Source: Mesorhizobium alhagi CCNWXJ12-2 (GTDB lineage: Bacteria > Pseudomonadota > Alphaproteobacteria > Rhizobiales > Rhizobiaceae). Taken from it: a stretch of 39,394 nucleotides of DNA. Below are positions 29,880-37,793 of this stretch, one piece after another (within the stretch, counting starts at the first letter, position 1; every line of letters starts with the position of its first letter). Both the position numbers and the translations under genes were made by a program. Below the pieces are notes generated by a model that saw only the letters and a program-made list of their open reading frames with translations, did no database searches and had not been told where the DNA came from. The DNA lies in the NCBI RefSeq assembly GCF_000236565.1, contig NZ_AHAM01000042.1, positions 1 to 39,394 of the forward strand, read 5' to 3'.

Positions 29880-31079
29880 TTAACTCCGCGACAGCATCGC
29901 CTCGTTGACGTTCCGCATTTCGCGGTCGCCCGGCGCTTCGGAAAGCTCCAGCACCGGCAGCATGGCGCGCAGATGGTCATGGTGGGTGCGCACGCCATAT
30001 TCGAGATCCGACAGATAGAAGCCGGAAAAAGCCTCCGACATCATGGATTCGTTCGACCAGACCGAAAGCTGCACGTCCTCCGACATCGTCTCGCGGTCGA
30101 TGCGGAAGGAGAGATAGCGCGCGGCCGCCTGCTCACGGCTTTCGTCGGGGTAGCGATAGATCGCGCCGCGCAGCAGCGTCTCGCCGGTCGAGAGCGGGAA
30201 CTCCTGGTAGAACTGCACCGATTCCGGCATCAACGAGATCACCATGTTGGGGAAGATGCCGTAATAGATCCAGGCCTTCTTCAGATGCTGGGGCAGGTGT
30301 TTTGGATCGGGGGCGAGCCTGAGATAGTTCCTCACGCTCCAGCAACGCCCGGCATGCGGATTGTAGGTGGCGAAGGAGCGCGAGAGGCCGTTGACAAAGG
30401 GCTCGTCGAAATAGGTGGCGCCGTAGAGGTCCTGCAGCGCCGGATGCGCCATGGCGACGTGGTAGCCTTCATTGTCGACATCGCGCACCGACTTCCAATT
30501 GACCGGCGTCTTCTGCGACCAGATGCCGAAGGACGGCGTCATCTCGGCGATCCGGTAATGCGCGATCTCGGCCTCGACCGGCTTCATCAGTTCGGCGACC
30601 GGGGGCTGCGGACCCGAACGGAAGCGCACGAAGATCAGGCCCATCCAGATTTCGAGGTCGAGCGGCACCAGCCCGAACTCGGTCTTGTCGAGATCGGGAA
30701 AGCTTTTCGGGCGCGCCGCGCCGCGAAGGGTGCCGTCGAGATTGTAGACCCAGCCGTGGAAGGGGCAGACCAGCGCGTTCTTGCAGGAGCCCTGGTTTTC
30801 GGCCACGACGCGGCTGCCGCGGTGGCGGCAGATATTGTGGAAGGCGCGCACGACGCCGTCCTTGCCGCGCACCACCAGTGCGCGCTCCCCGACGACGTCC
30901 ATGGTCAGGTAATCGCCGGCGTTGGGCACGTCGCCGACATGGCCGACGATCTGCCAGTGGTTGCGGAAGAGATGCTCCTTTTCGAGGTCGAGAAGGGCTG
31001 CGTTGTGATAGCTCCAGCCCGGCAGACCGCGGCGGTCCCAATTGTTCGGAATCGCCAGATCGCGCCGGTGCAAGTTCAT
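29880..31079 (-). CDS. Rieske non-heme iron oxygenase, quaternary-ammonium (GbcA/CntA/Stc2-like) type
   Basis: A 399-residue oxygenase alpha subunit. The Rieske [2Fe-2S] ligands are C84-x-H86 and C105-x2-H108 (NICRHRG, CPFHGW). The mononuclear iron site has H207 and H212 in DNEGYHVAMAH. The residue bridging the two metal centres, Asp in most ring-hydroxylating enzymes, is Glu204 here, as in carnitine oxygenase CntA. This favours oxidative N-demethylation or C-N cleavage of a quaternary or methylated amine. ATG 31079 gives the family start; the 61-codon extension upstream crosses the operator. No reductase gene lies nearby, so the electron donor must be encoded elsewhere. Confidence 0.9.
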   Translation of the reverse strand: MNLHRRDLAIPNNWDRRGLPGWSYHNAALLDLEKEHLFRNHWQIVGHVGDVPNAGDYLTMDVVGERALVVRGKDGVVRAFHNICRHRGSRVVAENQGSCKNALVCPFHGWVYNLDGTLRGAARPKSFPDLDKTEFGLVPLDLEIWMGLIFVRFRSGPQPPVAELMKPVEAEIAHYRIAEMTPSFGIWSQKTPVNWKSVRDVDNEGYHVAMAHPALQDLYGATYFDEPFVNGLSRSFATYNPHAGRCWSVRNYLRLAPDPKHLPQHLKKAWIYYGIFPNMVISLMPESVQFYQEFPLSTGETLLRGAIYRYPDESREQAAARYLSFRIDRETMSEDVQLSVWSNESMMSEAFSGFYLSDLEYGVRTHHDHLRAMLPVLELSEAPGDREMRNVNEAMLSRS

Positions 31080-31097
31080 GGCCGTACTCGTCCTATT

Positions 31098-31115
31098 ATT
31101 GAATGGGCATTCAAT
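31098..31115. promoter_or_regulatory. BetI-type operator, site 3 (upstream of the Rieske oxygenase)
   Basis: ATTGAATGGGCATTCAAT is a perfect palindrome (8-bp arms, 2-bp centre) and the best of the three sites. It lies 19 bp upstream of the oxygenase ATG, where a bound repressor would block transcription. It is in the 379-bp gap 31080-31458, which also holds a CRP-like site. Confidence 0.75.
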
Positions 31116-31261
31116 ATAAACACAATAGCGTTTAATTTGCAATATCTTAGTGGGATTTGATTGTTCCGATCCCACCTGCTCCCGTTGCGTCGCGCGGCTG
31201 AATCGTCGCTCCGTCCCGGCGCCGGCGCCCGGAAAACCGGCGGCATTTCCGAATGTTGCCA

Positions 31262-31281
31262 TCTGTGAGATTTGTCACAGA
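31262..31281. promoter_or_regulatory. Perfect CRP-type site
   Basis: TGTGAGATTTGTCACA (31264-31279), extended symmetrically to TCTGTGA and TCACAGA, is the textbook TGTGA-N6-TCACA dyad. It lies midway between the Rieske gene and the divergent small membrane protein gene, about 180 bp from each start. Use by a cAMP-responsive regulator is inference. Confidence 0.5.
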
Positions 31282-31458
31282 CGAACCTAGCCCAGCCTAC
31301 TAATCGTGTTCGAGGAATGAGCGAAGAGCGTCGCGGATTTTGCCCGACTTTGTTGTTTCCCACCTGTTACAGACATCATGCTGGGCAACATCGGACAGAA
31401 ACAATCGGCGTTTACATTCGTTAACAAGGGCAAACGAACCGTCACGAAGGCAACACCC

Positions 31459-31869
31459 ATGTCGACCACCACAGCGGCTTCCCAGTTCGGCCGCCATCTG
31501 CAGCCGCGCGAGCGTTTCGCGCGCTTTCCGCGGCTGGCGCTGCGCCAGCGTTCGAATGAGCATCCGATGGTGATGTTTTCCGTCATCGTCGCCACCGCTT
31601 TTCTTTCGATGGCGCTGATCCCGACCTCCGGGCCGGCCTGGGCCTCGTTCGGCGCACCGCCCAAACTAGCGGAAGATGCCGCCACGACGGCGAAGACCTA
31701 CAGGCTGCCGTTGTCGCAAATCGAACGCGCCTGCCAAGGCCAGGCCTGGGGCGCGGAGAGCGCCGAATGCCTCGGCGTCATCGTCAAGGAGTCCGGCATG
31801 GGCAGACCGCGCAAGGTGCGCATGGTCGCCAGCACAGAACCGCTGACACATACGCCGAATATTTTCTGA
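31459..31869 (+). CDS. Uncharacterised single-pass protein, 136 aa
   Basis: The ATG at 31459 follows GAAGG at 31446-31450. A basic N-terminal region (residues 1-35, rich in Arg) precedes one hydrophobic segment (about 36-60, MVMFSVIVATAFLSMALIP), which could be an anchor or a late signal peptide ending near AWA. The remaining 70 or so residues contain two Cys (IERACQGQ, AECLGV) that could form a disulfide outside the cytoplasm. No family was recognised. A good terminator follows. It stands alone, divergent from the oxygenase gene. Confidence 0.68.
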   Translation: MSTTTAASQFGRHLQPRERFARFPRLALRQRSNEHPMVMFSVIVATAFLSMALIPTSGPAWASFGAPPKLAEDAATTAKTYRLPLSQIERACQGQAWGAESAECLGVIVKESGMGRPRKVRMVASTEPLTHTPNIF

Positions 31870-31904
31870 TCGCCGTCGGGCCCAAACCTCCGGCGTAAAT
31901 TCAG

Positions 31905-31941
31905 CCCTTCATCGACGCCCCTCGATGAAGGGTCTTTTTTT
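31905..31941 (+). terminator. Rho-independent terminator
   Basis: Stem CCCTTCATCGA (31905-31915) / TCGATGAAGGG (31922-31932) with a 6-base loop, followed by TCTTTTTTT. It ends the small membrane protein transcript and lies just before the convergent histidine kinase stop. Confidence 0.92.
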
Positions 31942-31953
31942 GTCACCTGCAAT

Positions 31954-34041
31954 CTACCGTGCGAAGTCGACCTGGTCGTTGATCGCCGCAAGGACGCCGC
32001 GCACATCGAGGGTGGCGAACGGCTTTTCCAGAATCTGCGGCCTGAGATGCGCGGGCAGCGCGTCGATCTCGGCCTTCGCGCCGATCATGTCGCCGGTGAC
32101 CAGCACGAAACGCGGCGCGAGGTCCGGCCGCTCAGCCATCAACTGCCGATAGACCGTGATGCCGCTGTAGCCAGGCATCCGCAAGTCGCAGAAAACAATA
32201 TCGGCCTCGTATCCGTTGAAAATCTCGGTGGCCGAGGTCCAGGCCGGCACGATGCGCGATTTGATCCCCATCAGGTCCAGGAGATCCGATAGCGAGCCGG
32301 CGACATCGGGCTCGTCGTCGATGATCAGCGCATGCCGGAGCCCGCCGGAATGGCCGCTCGCAGCTGACACGGCCATGATCCCGGCGCCGGCCGCCGGCAG
32401 TTCGACGACGAAGCGGGCGCCGGTGGGCTCGACCGCCTCGAAGCGCAGCGTACCATTGTGCCGCTCGACGATCGACTTCGAGATGGACAGGCCGATACCC
32501 GTGCCGACGCCGACCGGCTTGGTGGTGAAATAGGATTCGAAGACGCGGTGGCGAATGGTTTCGGGTATGCCCGGTCCGGTGTCTGCGACCGAAAAGCCGC
32601 AATTCCCGTCTTCGGTGCGGAAGCTGCGCAGCTTGATGCGGCGCTCGCCGTTCCACGACGTCAGTGCGTGCTGGCTGTTGACCAGAAAATTCGCCGCCAC
32701 CTGGGTCAGATGGTCGGCATCGCCGAGCACGGTGAGCGGGCTCGTGGCGAATTCGGTGTCGATGCCTATGCCGCTGCTTCGCGCGCCATAGGCGGTGACT
32801 TCGAGAGCGGCGCGCAGCACGGCATTCAGGTCCATTTCGGTCTGCGCGGTCGGATGAAGCCGCACCATGCCGAGGAAGCTTTTTACAATGCGGCCGCAGC
32901 GCTCGGCGGCTGCACGAACCTTTTCGGCGCGCAGCTTGGTTGGCGGGTCTGGCGCGAATTCGTGCAGCAGTGTCGACTGCGCCACGACCACCGCCAGCGG
33001 ATTGTTGAGTTCGTGCGACACGCCGGCAAGCAGGGAGCCCATGGCCGCCATTTTTTCGTTCTGGTGCAGTTTTTCCCGCTGGCGATCGATCTCGTCCTCG
33101 GCCTGCCGCCGCTCGCGCAGATCGCGGATCGAGCCGATAAAGAGAAGCCGGTCAGCGACCCTGACCTCGGTCGCCGTCAGTTCGATCGGCAAGATCTGCC
33201 CGGAGGCGTCCTGTGAAATGGTTTCGAGACGGCGGCCGATCATCGGCGCACCGCGGCGCTGCATGTACTCGCCGCCATTGGCGTGCCCCTCGCGATAAAA
33301 TTCGGGAATGATGGTTTCGAGGACATCCTTGCCGATGATCTGGGCGCGCTGGTAGCCGAACATCTTTTCGGCGGCCGGGTTGAACTCGAGAATCTTGCCG
33401 GATTCGTCGATGACCAGGACCGCGTCGAGCGAGGCCTGCAGCATGGCCGCGTGGATGATCTCGCCGACATGCCGCTCGGAAAGCGAGCGCTCGATGGCGT
33501 CGCCGATGGCCAGCGCCACGATCTCCAGCGCCGCCTTCTCCTCATGGGTCCAGATGCGTTCCCGGACGCAGTCATTGATGGCCACCGTGCCCCAGGAGTG
33601 GCCGTGGGCGAACACCGTGGTCGAAAGGAAGGTTTTTATCCTTTGCCTTTCAAAATCCTTGCGCAGAAAGCCGTCTATCTCGCTGGTCAGGCCGGCAAAC
33701 ATCTTGCCCTTTCGCCCCTCGACAGCCAACCGGCCAAGGAGCGGATCGGAATGGATATGCGACTGCAATATGATCGTGGGTGGCCCTGAAATGCCTTCCA
33801 CAGTCTCGTCGAGCCAGTATCCGAAGATCGACTGGAGGATGCCCTGGCCGGGATCCTCGCGCAAACGGAACAGGATGGTGCGGTGCGCCTGCAGCGACCG
33901 TCCGAGCAGTTCCAGAATATCGCCGATCTCCAGCTGCCAGTCGTCGGCATGCCGCAACCTGCGCGCAATGCGCGCGGCCGCCACCGTCACGCCAGGATTG
34001 GCGATGTCCGGGTCGATGCTGGGGGGCGCCGGGTAGATCAT
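31954..34041 (-). CDS. Hybrid sensor histidine kinase (GAF-PAS-HisKA-HATPase-REC)
   Basis: A 695-residue cytoplasmic kinase with no membrane segment. Domains: GAF (about 40-190), PAS (about 200-312, AVLVIDESGKILEFNPAAEKMFGY), HisKA with His343 in LLAGVSHELNNPLAV, HATPase (NFLVNSQHAL, DTGPGIP, GTGIGLSISKSIV) and a C-terminal receiver (about 572-690) with HALIIDDEP and phospho-Asp in IVFCDLRMPGYSG. The signal is likely a soluble or redox cue sensed by GAF/PAS. It follows the OmpR-type regulator gene by 38 bp in the same operon, so the two form a two-component system. The receiver may act in a relay or in feedback. Confidence 0.92.
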   Translation of the reverse strand: MIYPAPPSIDPDIANPGVTVAAARIARRLRHADDWQLEIGDILELLGRSLQAHRTILFRLREDPGQGILQSIFGYWLDETVEGISGPPTIILQSHIHSDPLLGRLAVEGRKGKMFAGLTSEIDGFLRKDFERQRIKTFLSTTVFAHGHSWGTVAINDCVRERIWTHEEKAALEIVALAIGDAIERSLSERHVGEIIHAAMLQASLDAVLVIDESGKILEFNPAAEKMFGYQRAQIIGKDVLETIIPEFYREGHANGGEYMQRRGAPMIGRRLETISQDASGQILPIELTATEVRVADRLLFIGSIRDLRERRQAEDEIDRQREKLHQNEKMAAMGSLLAGVSHELNNPLAVVVAQSTLLHEFAPDPPTKLRAEKVRAAAERCGRIVKSFLGMVRLHPTAQTEMDLNAVLRAALEVTAYGARSSGIGIDTEFATSPLTVLGDADHLTQVAANFLVNSQHALTSWNGERRIKLRSFRTEDGNCGFSVADTGPGIPETIRHRVFESYFTTKPVGVGTGIGLSISKSIVERHNGTLRFEAVEPTGARFVVELPAAGAGIMAVSAASGHSGGLRHALIIDDEPDVAGSLSDLLDLMGIKSRIVPAWTSATEIFNGYEADIVFCDLRMPGYSGITVYRQLMAERPDLAPRFVLVTGDMIGAKAEIDALPAHLRPQILEKPFATLDVRGVLAAINDQVDFAR

Positions 34042-34079
34042 GCGATATCCGGACTAGCTCCACCAGAGGGCGGACATCG

Positions 34080-34859
34080 TCAATGGCCATCCTCGGGCAG
34101 CGAGAATATATAGCCTTCGCCGCGCACCGTGCGCAGGAATTTCGGGTTGGCCGGGTCGTCCTCGATCTTCTTGCGCAACCTCATGATGCGAATGTCGACG
34201 GCGCGGGAGACTTCCGGCTCCTCGGCAAAGCCGATGGCCTCGGACAAGGCGGCGCGGCTGAGCAGCCGGTTGGCCCGCGTCAAAAACACTTCGAGAACGT
34301 CGAATTCGCTCTTGGCCATATCGATGAGCGTGCCGCCGGGGCCGGTTATCATGCGGCCGTCGAGATCGGCGCTGAACCCGCCGAAGGAAACGATGCGCCG
34401 GGCCGGCGCTTCGATGGCGGCTTTCGTCGGCTGGATCTCGTCAGGCGGCGGCACACGCCGAAGCACGCTGCGGACGCGCGCCAGCAATTCGCGCAACTCG
34501 TAGGGCTTGACCATGTAGTCGTCGGCGCCGAGCTCGAGGCCGATGATGCGGTCGATCGAGGCGCCGGCTGCCGTGGCGTAGATGATGCCGATCGGCATTT
34601 TCGAGCGCAGCCAGCGGCCGAGCGACAGGCCGTCCTCGCCGGGCATGGATATATCGAGAATGGCCAGATGAAAGCTCTGGGCGGCGGCCAGCTCGCGCAT
34701 CGCCTGCGCATCGCCGACCGCGGTCACATCATAGCCGTTCGCGCCGAGATATTCGGCGACGGCATCCCGCAAATCGGGCTCATCCTCAACAATGACGATC
34801 CGCGCGCGCAGTGTGGTCTCGCCCCCGCTATCAGCGGAGAGTAGATTGGGTATAAACAT
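34080..34859 (-). CDS. OmpR-family response regulator
   Basis: A 259-residue regulator: receiver domain (about 20-135) with acidic pocket VEDEPD (24-29), phospho-acceptor Asp69 in LAILDISMPGEDG and Lys in DDYMVKPYELRELLARV; then a winged helix (about 155-255) ending KFLRTVRGEGYIFSLPEDGH. All phosphotransfer residues are present, so it is a plausible partner of the hybrid kinase encoded just downstream. The N-terminus has about 18 extra residues before the receiver; a later start is possible. It is divergent from the degenerate OmpR-like gene, with 48 bp between starts. Confidence 0.93.
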   Translation of the reverse strand: MFIPNLLSADSGGETTLRARIVIVEDEPDLRDAVAEYLGANGYDVTAVGDAQAMRELAAAQSFHLAILDISMPGEDGLSLGRWLRSKMPIGIIYATAAGASIDRIIGLELGADDYMVKPYELRELLARVRSVLRRVPPPDEIQPTKAAIEAPARRIVSFGGFSADLDGRMITGPGGTLIDMAKSEFDVLEVFLTRANRLLSRAALSEAIGFAEEPEVSRAVDIRIMRLRKKIEDDPANPKFLRTVRGEGYIFSLPEDGH

Positions 34860-34907
34860 GTTGTCCAGTAATCATCCGAAATTGCTTGATTGTTGTGGGA
34901 CAGATGC

Positions 34908-35594
34908 ATGGCAAGAAGACCTGTCGTCGGGCTTATAGGCGTGCCGCGCAATGCTGGCGGTGAACTTCGAGATCATCTGGAGCGGCGCGGCTTCGAGGTT
35001 CGCGAGGCCGCGGAGGAATGGGCTGCGGCGTCGCTGCTTTCGGCGCCCGGCATTGATGTCGTCGTCGTTGCCGAGGGCCTGCCGGCGGCGGCTGCGCGCG
35101 ACCTCCTGAAGCGGTTCGGCGGGGAAGGTGGGCCGGCCTTCATCATGATCTGCCGCCCCGGCGACCTGGTCGAAAGGGTGCTGGCGCTCGAACTCGGCGC
35201 GGCCGACGTCGTCGAAAGCCCGGTCAATGCCAGGGAGCTTGCTGCCCGCATCGGCGGCCTTCTGGCGCGCCTGGGCAAGGCTGCGCCGGAACTGGCAATA
35301 TTCGAGAACGCGACCGTCGACCTGAAAGCGGCGCTGGTCATGCACCGGTCCGGCGAGGAAGAGCAGCTTTCGCCCGGGCAGATCGGGCTTTTGCGGCTGT
35401 TTCTGGCCAGGCCGCGCAAGGTGCTGACGCGCGACGACATCATCGCCGCGGCGCCCGCCGAAAGCGCCGACGCCTTCGATCGCTCGATCGATTCGCGTAT
35501 CGTGCGGCTGCGCCGCAAGCTCGATACCGAAAGCATCGTCACGATCCGCGGCGCCGGCTACAGGTTCGACCCGCCGGCGGATTTTCGCGAATGA
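34908..35594 (+). CDS. OmpR-like regulator with degenerate receiver domain
   Basis: A 228-residue protein. The C-terminal winged helix (about 140-225) is normal: LSPGQIGLLRLFLARPRKVLTRDDI, then DSRIVRLRRKLD and ITIRGAGYRF-like end. The N-terminal domain (about 5-120) is clearly a receiver by alignment (ELGAADVVESPVNARELAARIGGLLARL). However, the acidic pair is replaced by IGV, the phospho-acceptor Asp by Ala (DVVVVAEGLP), Thr by Cys and the Lys-Pro by Ser-Pro. It should therefore work without phosphorylation. ATG 34908 is used. It is divergent from a complete OmpR-type regulator and may interact with it or with the shared promoter. Confidence 0.85.
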   Translation: MARRPVVGLIGVPRNAGGELRDHLERRGFEVREAAEEWAAASLLSAPGIDVVVVAEGLPAAAARDLLKRFGGEGGPAFIMICRPGDLVERVLALELGAADVVESPVNARELAARIGGLLARLGKAAPELAIFENATVDLKAALVMHRSGEEEQLSPGQIGLLRLFLARPRKVLTRDDIIAAAPAESADAFDRSIDSRIVRLRRKLDTESIVTIRGAGYRFDPPADFRE

Positions 35595-35614
35595 CAGGCG
35601 CACACGCACGCTGA

Positions 35615-35779
35615 TCAGAGCGCCGCGGTGGTTCCGCTCCGAGGCAGACTGTCATGGTAGGCGGTGTCGGCGGCATGCGCGCGCTCCTTGAGCAGCACGG
35701 TTGCGACGCCGGCAAAGCCGAGCAGTCCCTGGAAGTAGATCAGCGCGCTGAGCGCGCCTGCGGCGAATTTCGATTTCAT
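35615..35779 (-). CDS. Small membrane protein, 54 aa
   Basis: The ATG at 35779 follows GAAGGA. The product has a short basic start (MKSKFAAG), one hydrophobic segment (about 9-30, ALIYFQGLLGFAGVATVLL) and a polar tail. No family was recognised. It lies 23 bp after another small membrane protein gene on the same strand, so the two are probably one transcript. It is convergent with the OmpR-like gene. Confidence 0.6.
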   Translation of the reverse strand: MKSKFAAGALSALIYFQGLLGFAGVATVLLKERAHAADTAYHDSLPRSGTTAAL

Positions 35780-35802
35780 GGCGGCGTCCTTCGGAGTGCC
35801 TG

Positions 35803-36114
35803 CTAAAAACTGTCGGTGCGGCGGGAATCGCCCGCATTTGCTGTTTGGGCCGCGGAAGCGCGCCTGACCGGAAGCGGATCGAAACCCAGCCGCCAGCGGC
35901 CTGCTTCGCGGCGAATGCGCAGGCTGGCGATCAGCCAGACGATCGCAAACAGCGCCACTGCGTGCAGAAGGGTCGCGTCGCCTGCGCCGGCGGCCGCTCC
36001 CGAGACCACTTTGCGGGCGGGATTCGCCATCATGCCGACGCCGGCGAGCGCCGCCGTGGCGATCCCCACCCGCACCAGCCAAGTTGCTCCGATCCGTATC
36101 ATTTTCAGTTCCAT
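35803..36114 (-). CDS. Small two-helix membrane protein, 103 aa
   Basis: The start is taken as ATG 36114; ATG 36102 (four codons later) has a comparable GGA site and is an alternative. Two hydrophobic segments (about 11-30 and 48-65, ATLLHAVALFAIVWLIASL) flank a small glycine/alanine loop; the tail is basic (RRASAAQ, SRRTDSF). No family was recognised. It leads the two-gene unit ending at 35615. The 275-bp gap 36115-36389 is shared with the divergent L,D-transpeptidase gene, and nothing clear was seen in it. Confidence 0.6.
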   Translation of the reverse strand: MELKMIRIGATWLVRVGIATAALAGVGMMANPARKVVSGAAAGAGDATLLHAVALFAIVWLIASLRIRREAGRWRLGFDPLPVRRASAAQTANAGDSRRTDSF

Positions 36115-36389
36115 GCGCGTTTCGTTGCGTTGGCTGTGAGCTAAGCGCGAAATGTATCCGGACGATGCCGCGCGGGCGCGGTTCTGTTGCAATGCCGTGT
36201 TGCTGGAAGCCGCCTTGCCGCCTTTGTGACCGTATCGCTGGCGAATCGGGCATCGACGTGGGCATAATCGGGCAAAATCGGAAACAATTGCGAAACCAAA
36301 ACTATAATCGGCGAAATCAAATCGAAACATACGGGAACGATAAGGGCGTCCATCGAACACGGCCCGAGGGCCATTTTGGGGGAAACATC

Positions 36390-36854
36390 ATGAACGCCAC
36401 GCTTTCCGCGAAACTCATCAACGTCATCGCCGCCGCGCTTGCCGGCATCGCGCTTTTTCTCGAGGCAGGAACCGGCAGCGCGCATGCTGCCGGCAGCCAG
36501 ATCGTCGCCCGCATCTCGATCTCGGAGCAGAGGATGGATGTACTGATCGACGGCCGCCCGACCTTCGCCTGGAAGGTCTCGACCGCAGGCAAGGGCTACA
36601 GGACGCCGACCGGCTCGTTCAAGCCGACGCGCATGCACAAGATGTGGTATTCGCGCAAATACGACAACGCGCCGATGCCGCACTCGATCTTCTTCCATGG
36701 CGGCTATGCGGTTCACGCCACGCCGCACATCAAGCGGCTCGGCCGGCCTGCCTCGCATGGCTGCATCCGGCTGCATCCGGACAATGCCGCCGATCTTTAC
36801 CAGCTCGTCCAGACCTTCGGGCCGAGCAACACCAGCATCGTCATCGTGAAGTGA
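36390..36854 (+). CDS. Periplasmic L,D-transpeptidase (ErfK/YbiS/YcfS/YnhG family)
   Basis: A 154-residue exported enzyme with a signal peptide (cleavage after AHA near residue 33). The catalytic block HATPHIKRLGRPASHGCIRL contains His109, His123 and nucleophile Cys125, the YkuD signature. The substrate strand GKGYRTPTGSFKPTRMH precedes it. Such enzymes make 3-3 peptidoglycan crosslinks or attach outer-membrane proteins to peptidoglycan, both important in rhizobia. ATG 36390 follows GGGGGAAA. No LysM or other accessory domain is present. It is convergent with the phospholipid operon, with only 3 bp between stops. Confidence 0.92.
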   Translation: MNATLSAKLINVIAAALAGIALFLEAGTGSAHAAGSQIVARISISEQRMDVLIDGRPTFAWKVSTAGKGYRTPTGSFKPTRMHKMWYSRKYDNAPMPHSIFFHGGYAVHATPHIKRLGRPASHGCIRLHPDNAADLYQLVQTFGPSNTSIVIVK

Positions 36855-36857
36855 AGG

Positions 36858-37793
36858 TCACACCGTCCAGAAATAACGGACGATGTGGAAGAATACAGGG
36901 GCCGCGAAGACGAGGCTGTCGGCGCGGTCCATCATGCCGCCATGGCCCTCGATCAGATGGCCCCAGTCCTTGACGCCCTGATCGCGCTTGATCGCCGAGG
37001 CGACCAGGCCGCCGAGGAAGCCCATCAGGCAGGCGAGGAAAGCCACGCCGGCGGCTTCGAGCGGTGAGAACGGCGTCAGCCAGTAGAGCAGCGCGCCGAG
37101 CGCGCTGGCGCTGAGCAGACCGCCGATCAGCCCTTCCCAGGTCTTGGATGGCGAGACGGTCGGCGAAAAACGGTGCTTTCCGAACAGCTTGCCGAAAATA
37201 TACTGCAGGACATCGCTGCCCTGCACGGTGACGATCAGGAAGGCGATCAGCAGCAGGCTGCGATTTTCATAGCCGGGGATCGGCAAGGTCATCAGCGCCG
37301 GGACGTGGCTGACGCAATAGACCGCCAGCATCACCGCCCATTGCTGCGCGGCGATGCGCTCCAGGAAGCGTTCGGTGTCGCCGTGCAGAGCGGTGATCGC
37401 CGGCATGATCAGGAAGCAATAGACCGGGATGAAGATGGTGAAGAGGCCGTACCATTCGGTCCACACCAGCCAGTACTGCACCGGGATGATGATGCCGAAC
37501 ATGCCGAGCAGCACCCAATGGTCGCTGCGCCGCGAATGGGTGAGCGTCACGAATTCGCGCAGCGCCGCAAACGAGATCAGCCCGAACAGCACGATCATGC
37601 CGTCCTTGCCGAACAGGAAGGCGATGGCGATCAGCGCCACCATCACCCACCAGGCCTTGATGCGCTGGTTGAGATTGACCAGTGTCGGGCTCTGCGGATC
37701 GGCGGCACGCCAGGTCAATATGCCGGCCACCACGCTGGCGGTGGTGAGCACGCCGGCCAGGCCGAGAACCAGAAGCGTGGTTTCGCGCATCAT
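36858..37793 (-). CDS. Phosphatidate cytidylyltransferase family protein (CdsA-like)
   Basis: A 311-residue multi-pass inner-membrane protein with about eight transmembrane helices. The C-terminal signature SAIKRDQGVKDWGHLIEGHGGMMDRADS and PSKTWEGLIGG are those of CDP-diglyceride synthetases, which make CDP-diacylglycerol from phosphatidate and CTP. Because the operon also carries a PlsC-like acyltransferase and a phosphatase, it may be an accessory copy and not the essential cdsA; that is inference. Its ATG overlaps the plsC-like stop by 4 bp (37790-37793). Confidence 0.9.
   Translation of the reverse strand: MMRETTLLVLGLAGVLTTASVVAGILTWRAADPQSPTLVNLNQRIKAWWVMVALIAIAFLFGKDGMIVLFGLISFAALREFVTLTHSRRSDHWVLLGMFGIIIPVQYWLVWTEWYGLFTIFIPVYCFLIMPAITALHGDTERFLERIAAQQWAVMLAVYCVSHVPALMTLPIPGYENRSLLLIAFLIVTVQGSDVLQYIFGKLFGKHRFSPTVSPSKTWEGLIGGLLSASALGALLYWLTPFSPLEAAGVAFLACLMGFLGGLVASAIKRDQGVKDWGHLIEGHGGMMDRADSLVFAAPVFFHIVRYFWTV

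Noticed and set aside
29826-31160. 444-codon ORF on the plus strand opposite the Rieske oxygenase
   Set aside because: The complementary reading has both metal-binding motifs of a Rieske oxygenase; this frame has no recognisable feature and crosses the operator.
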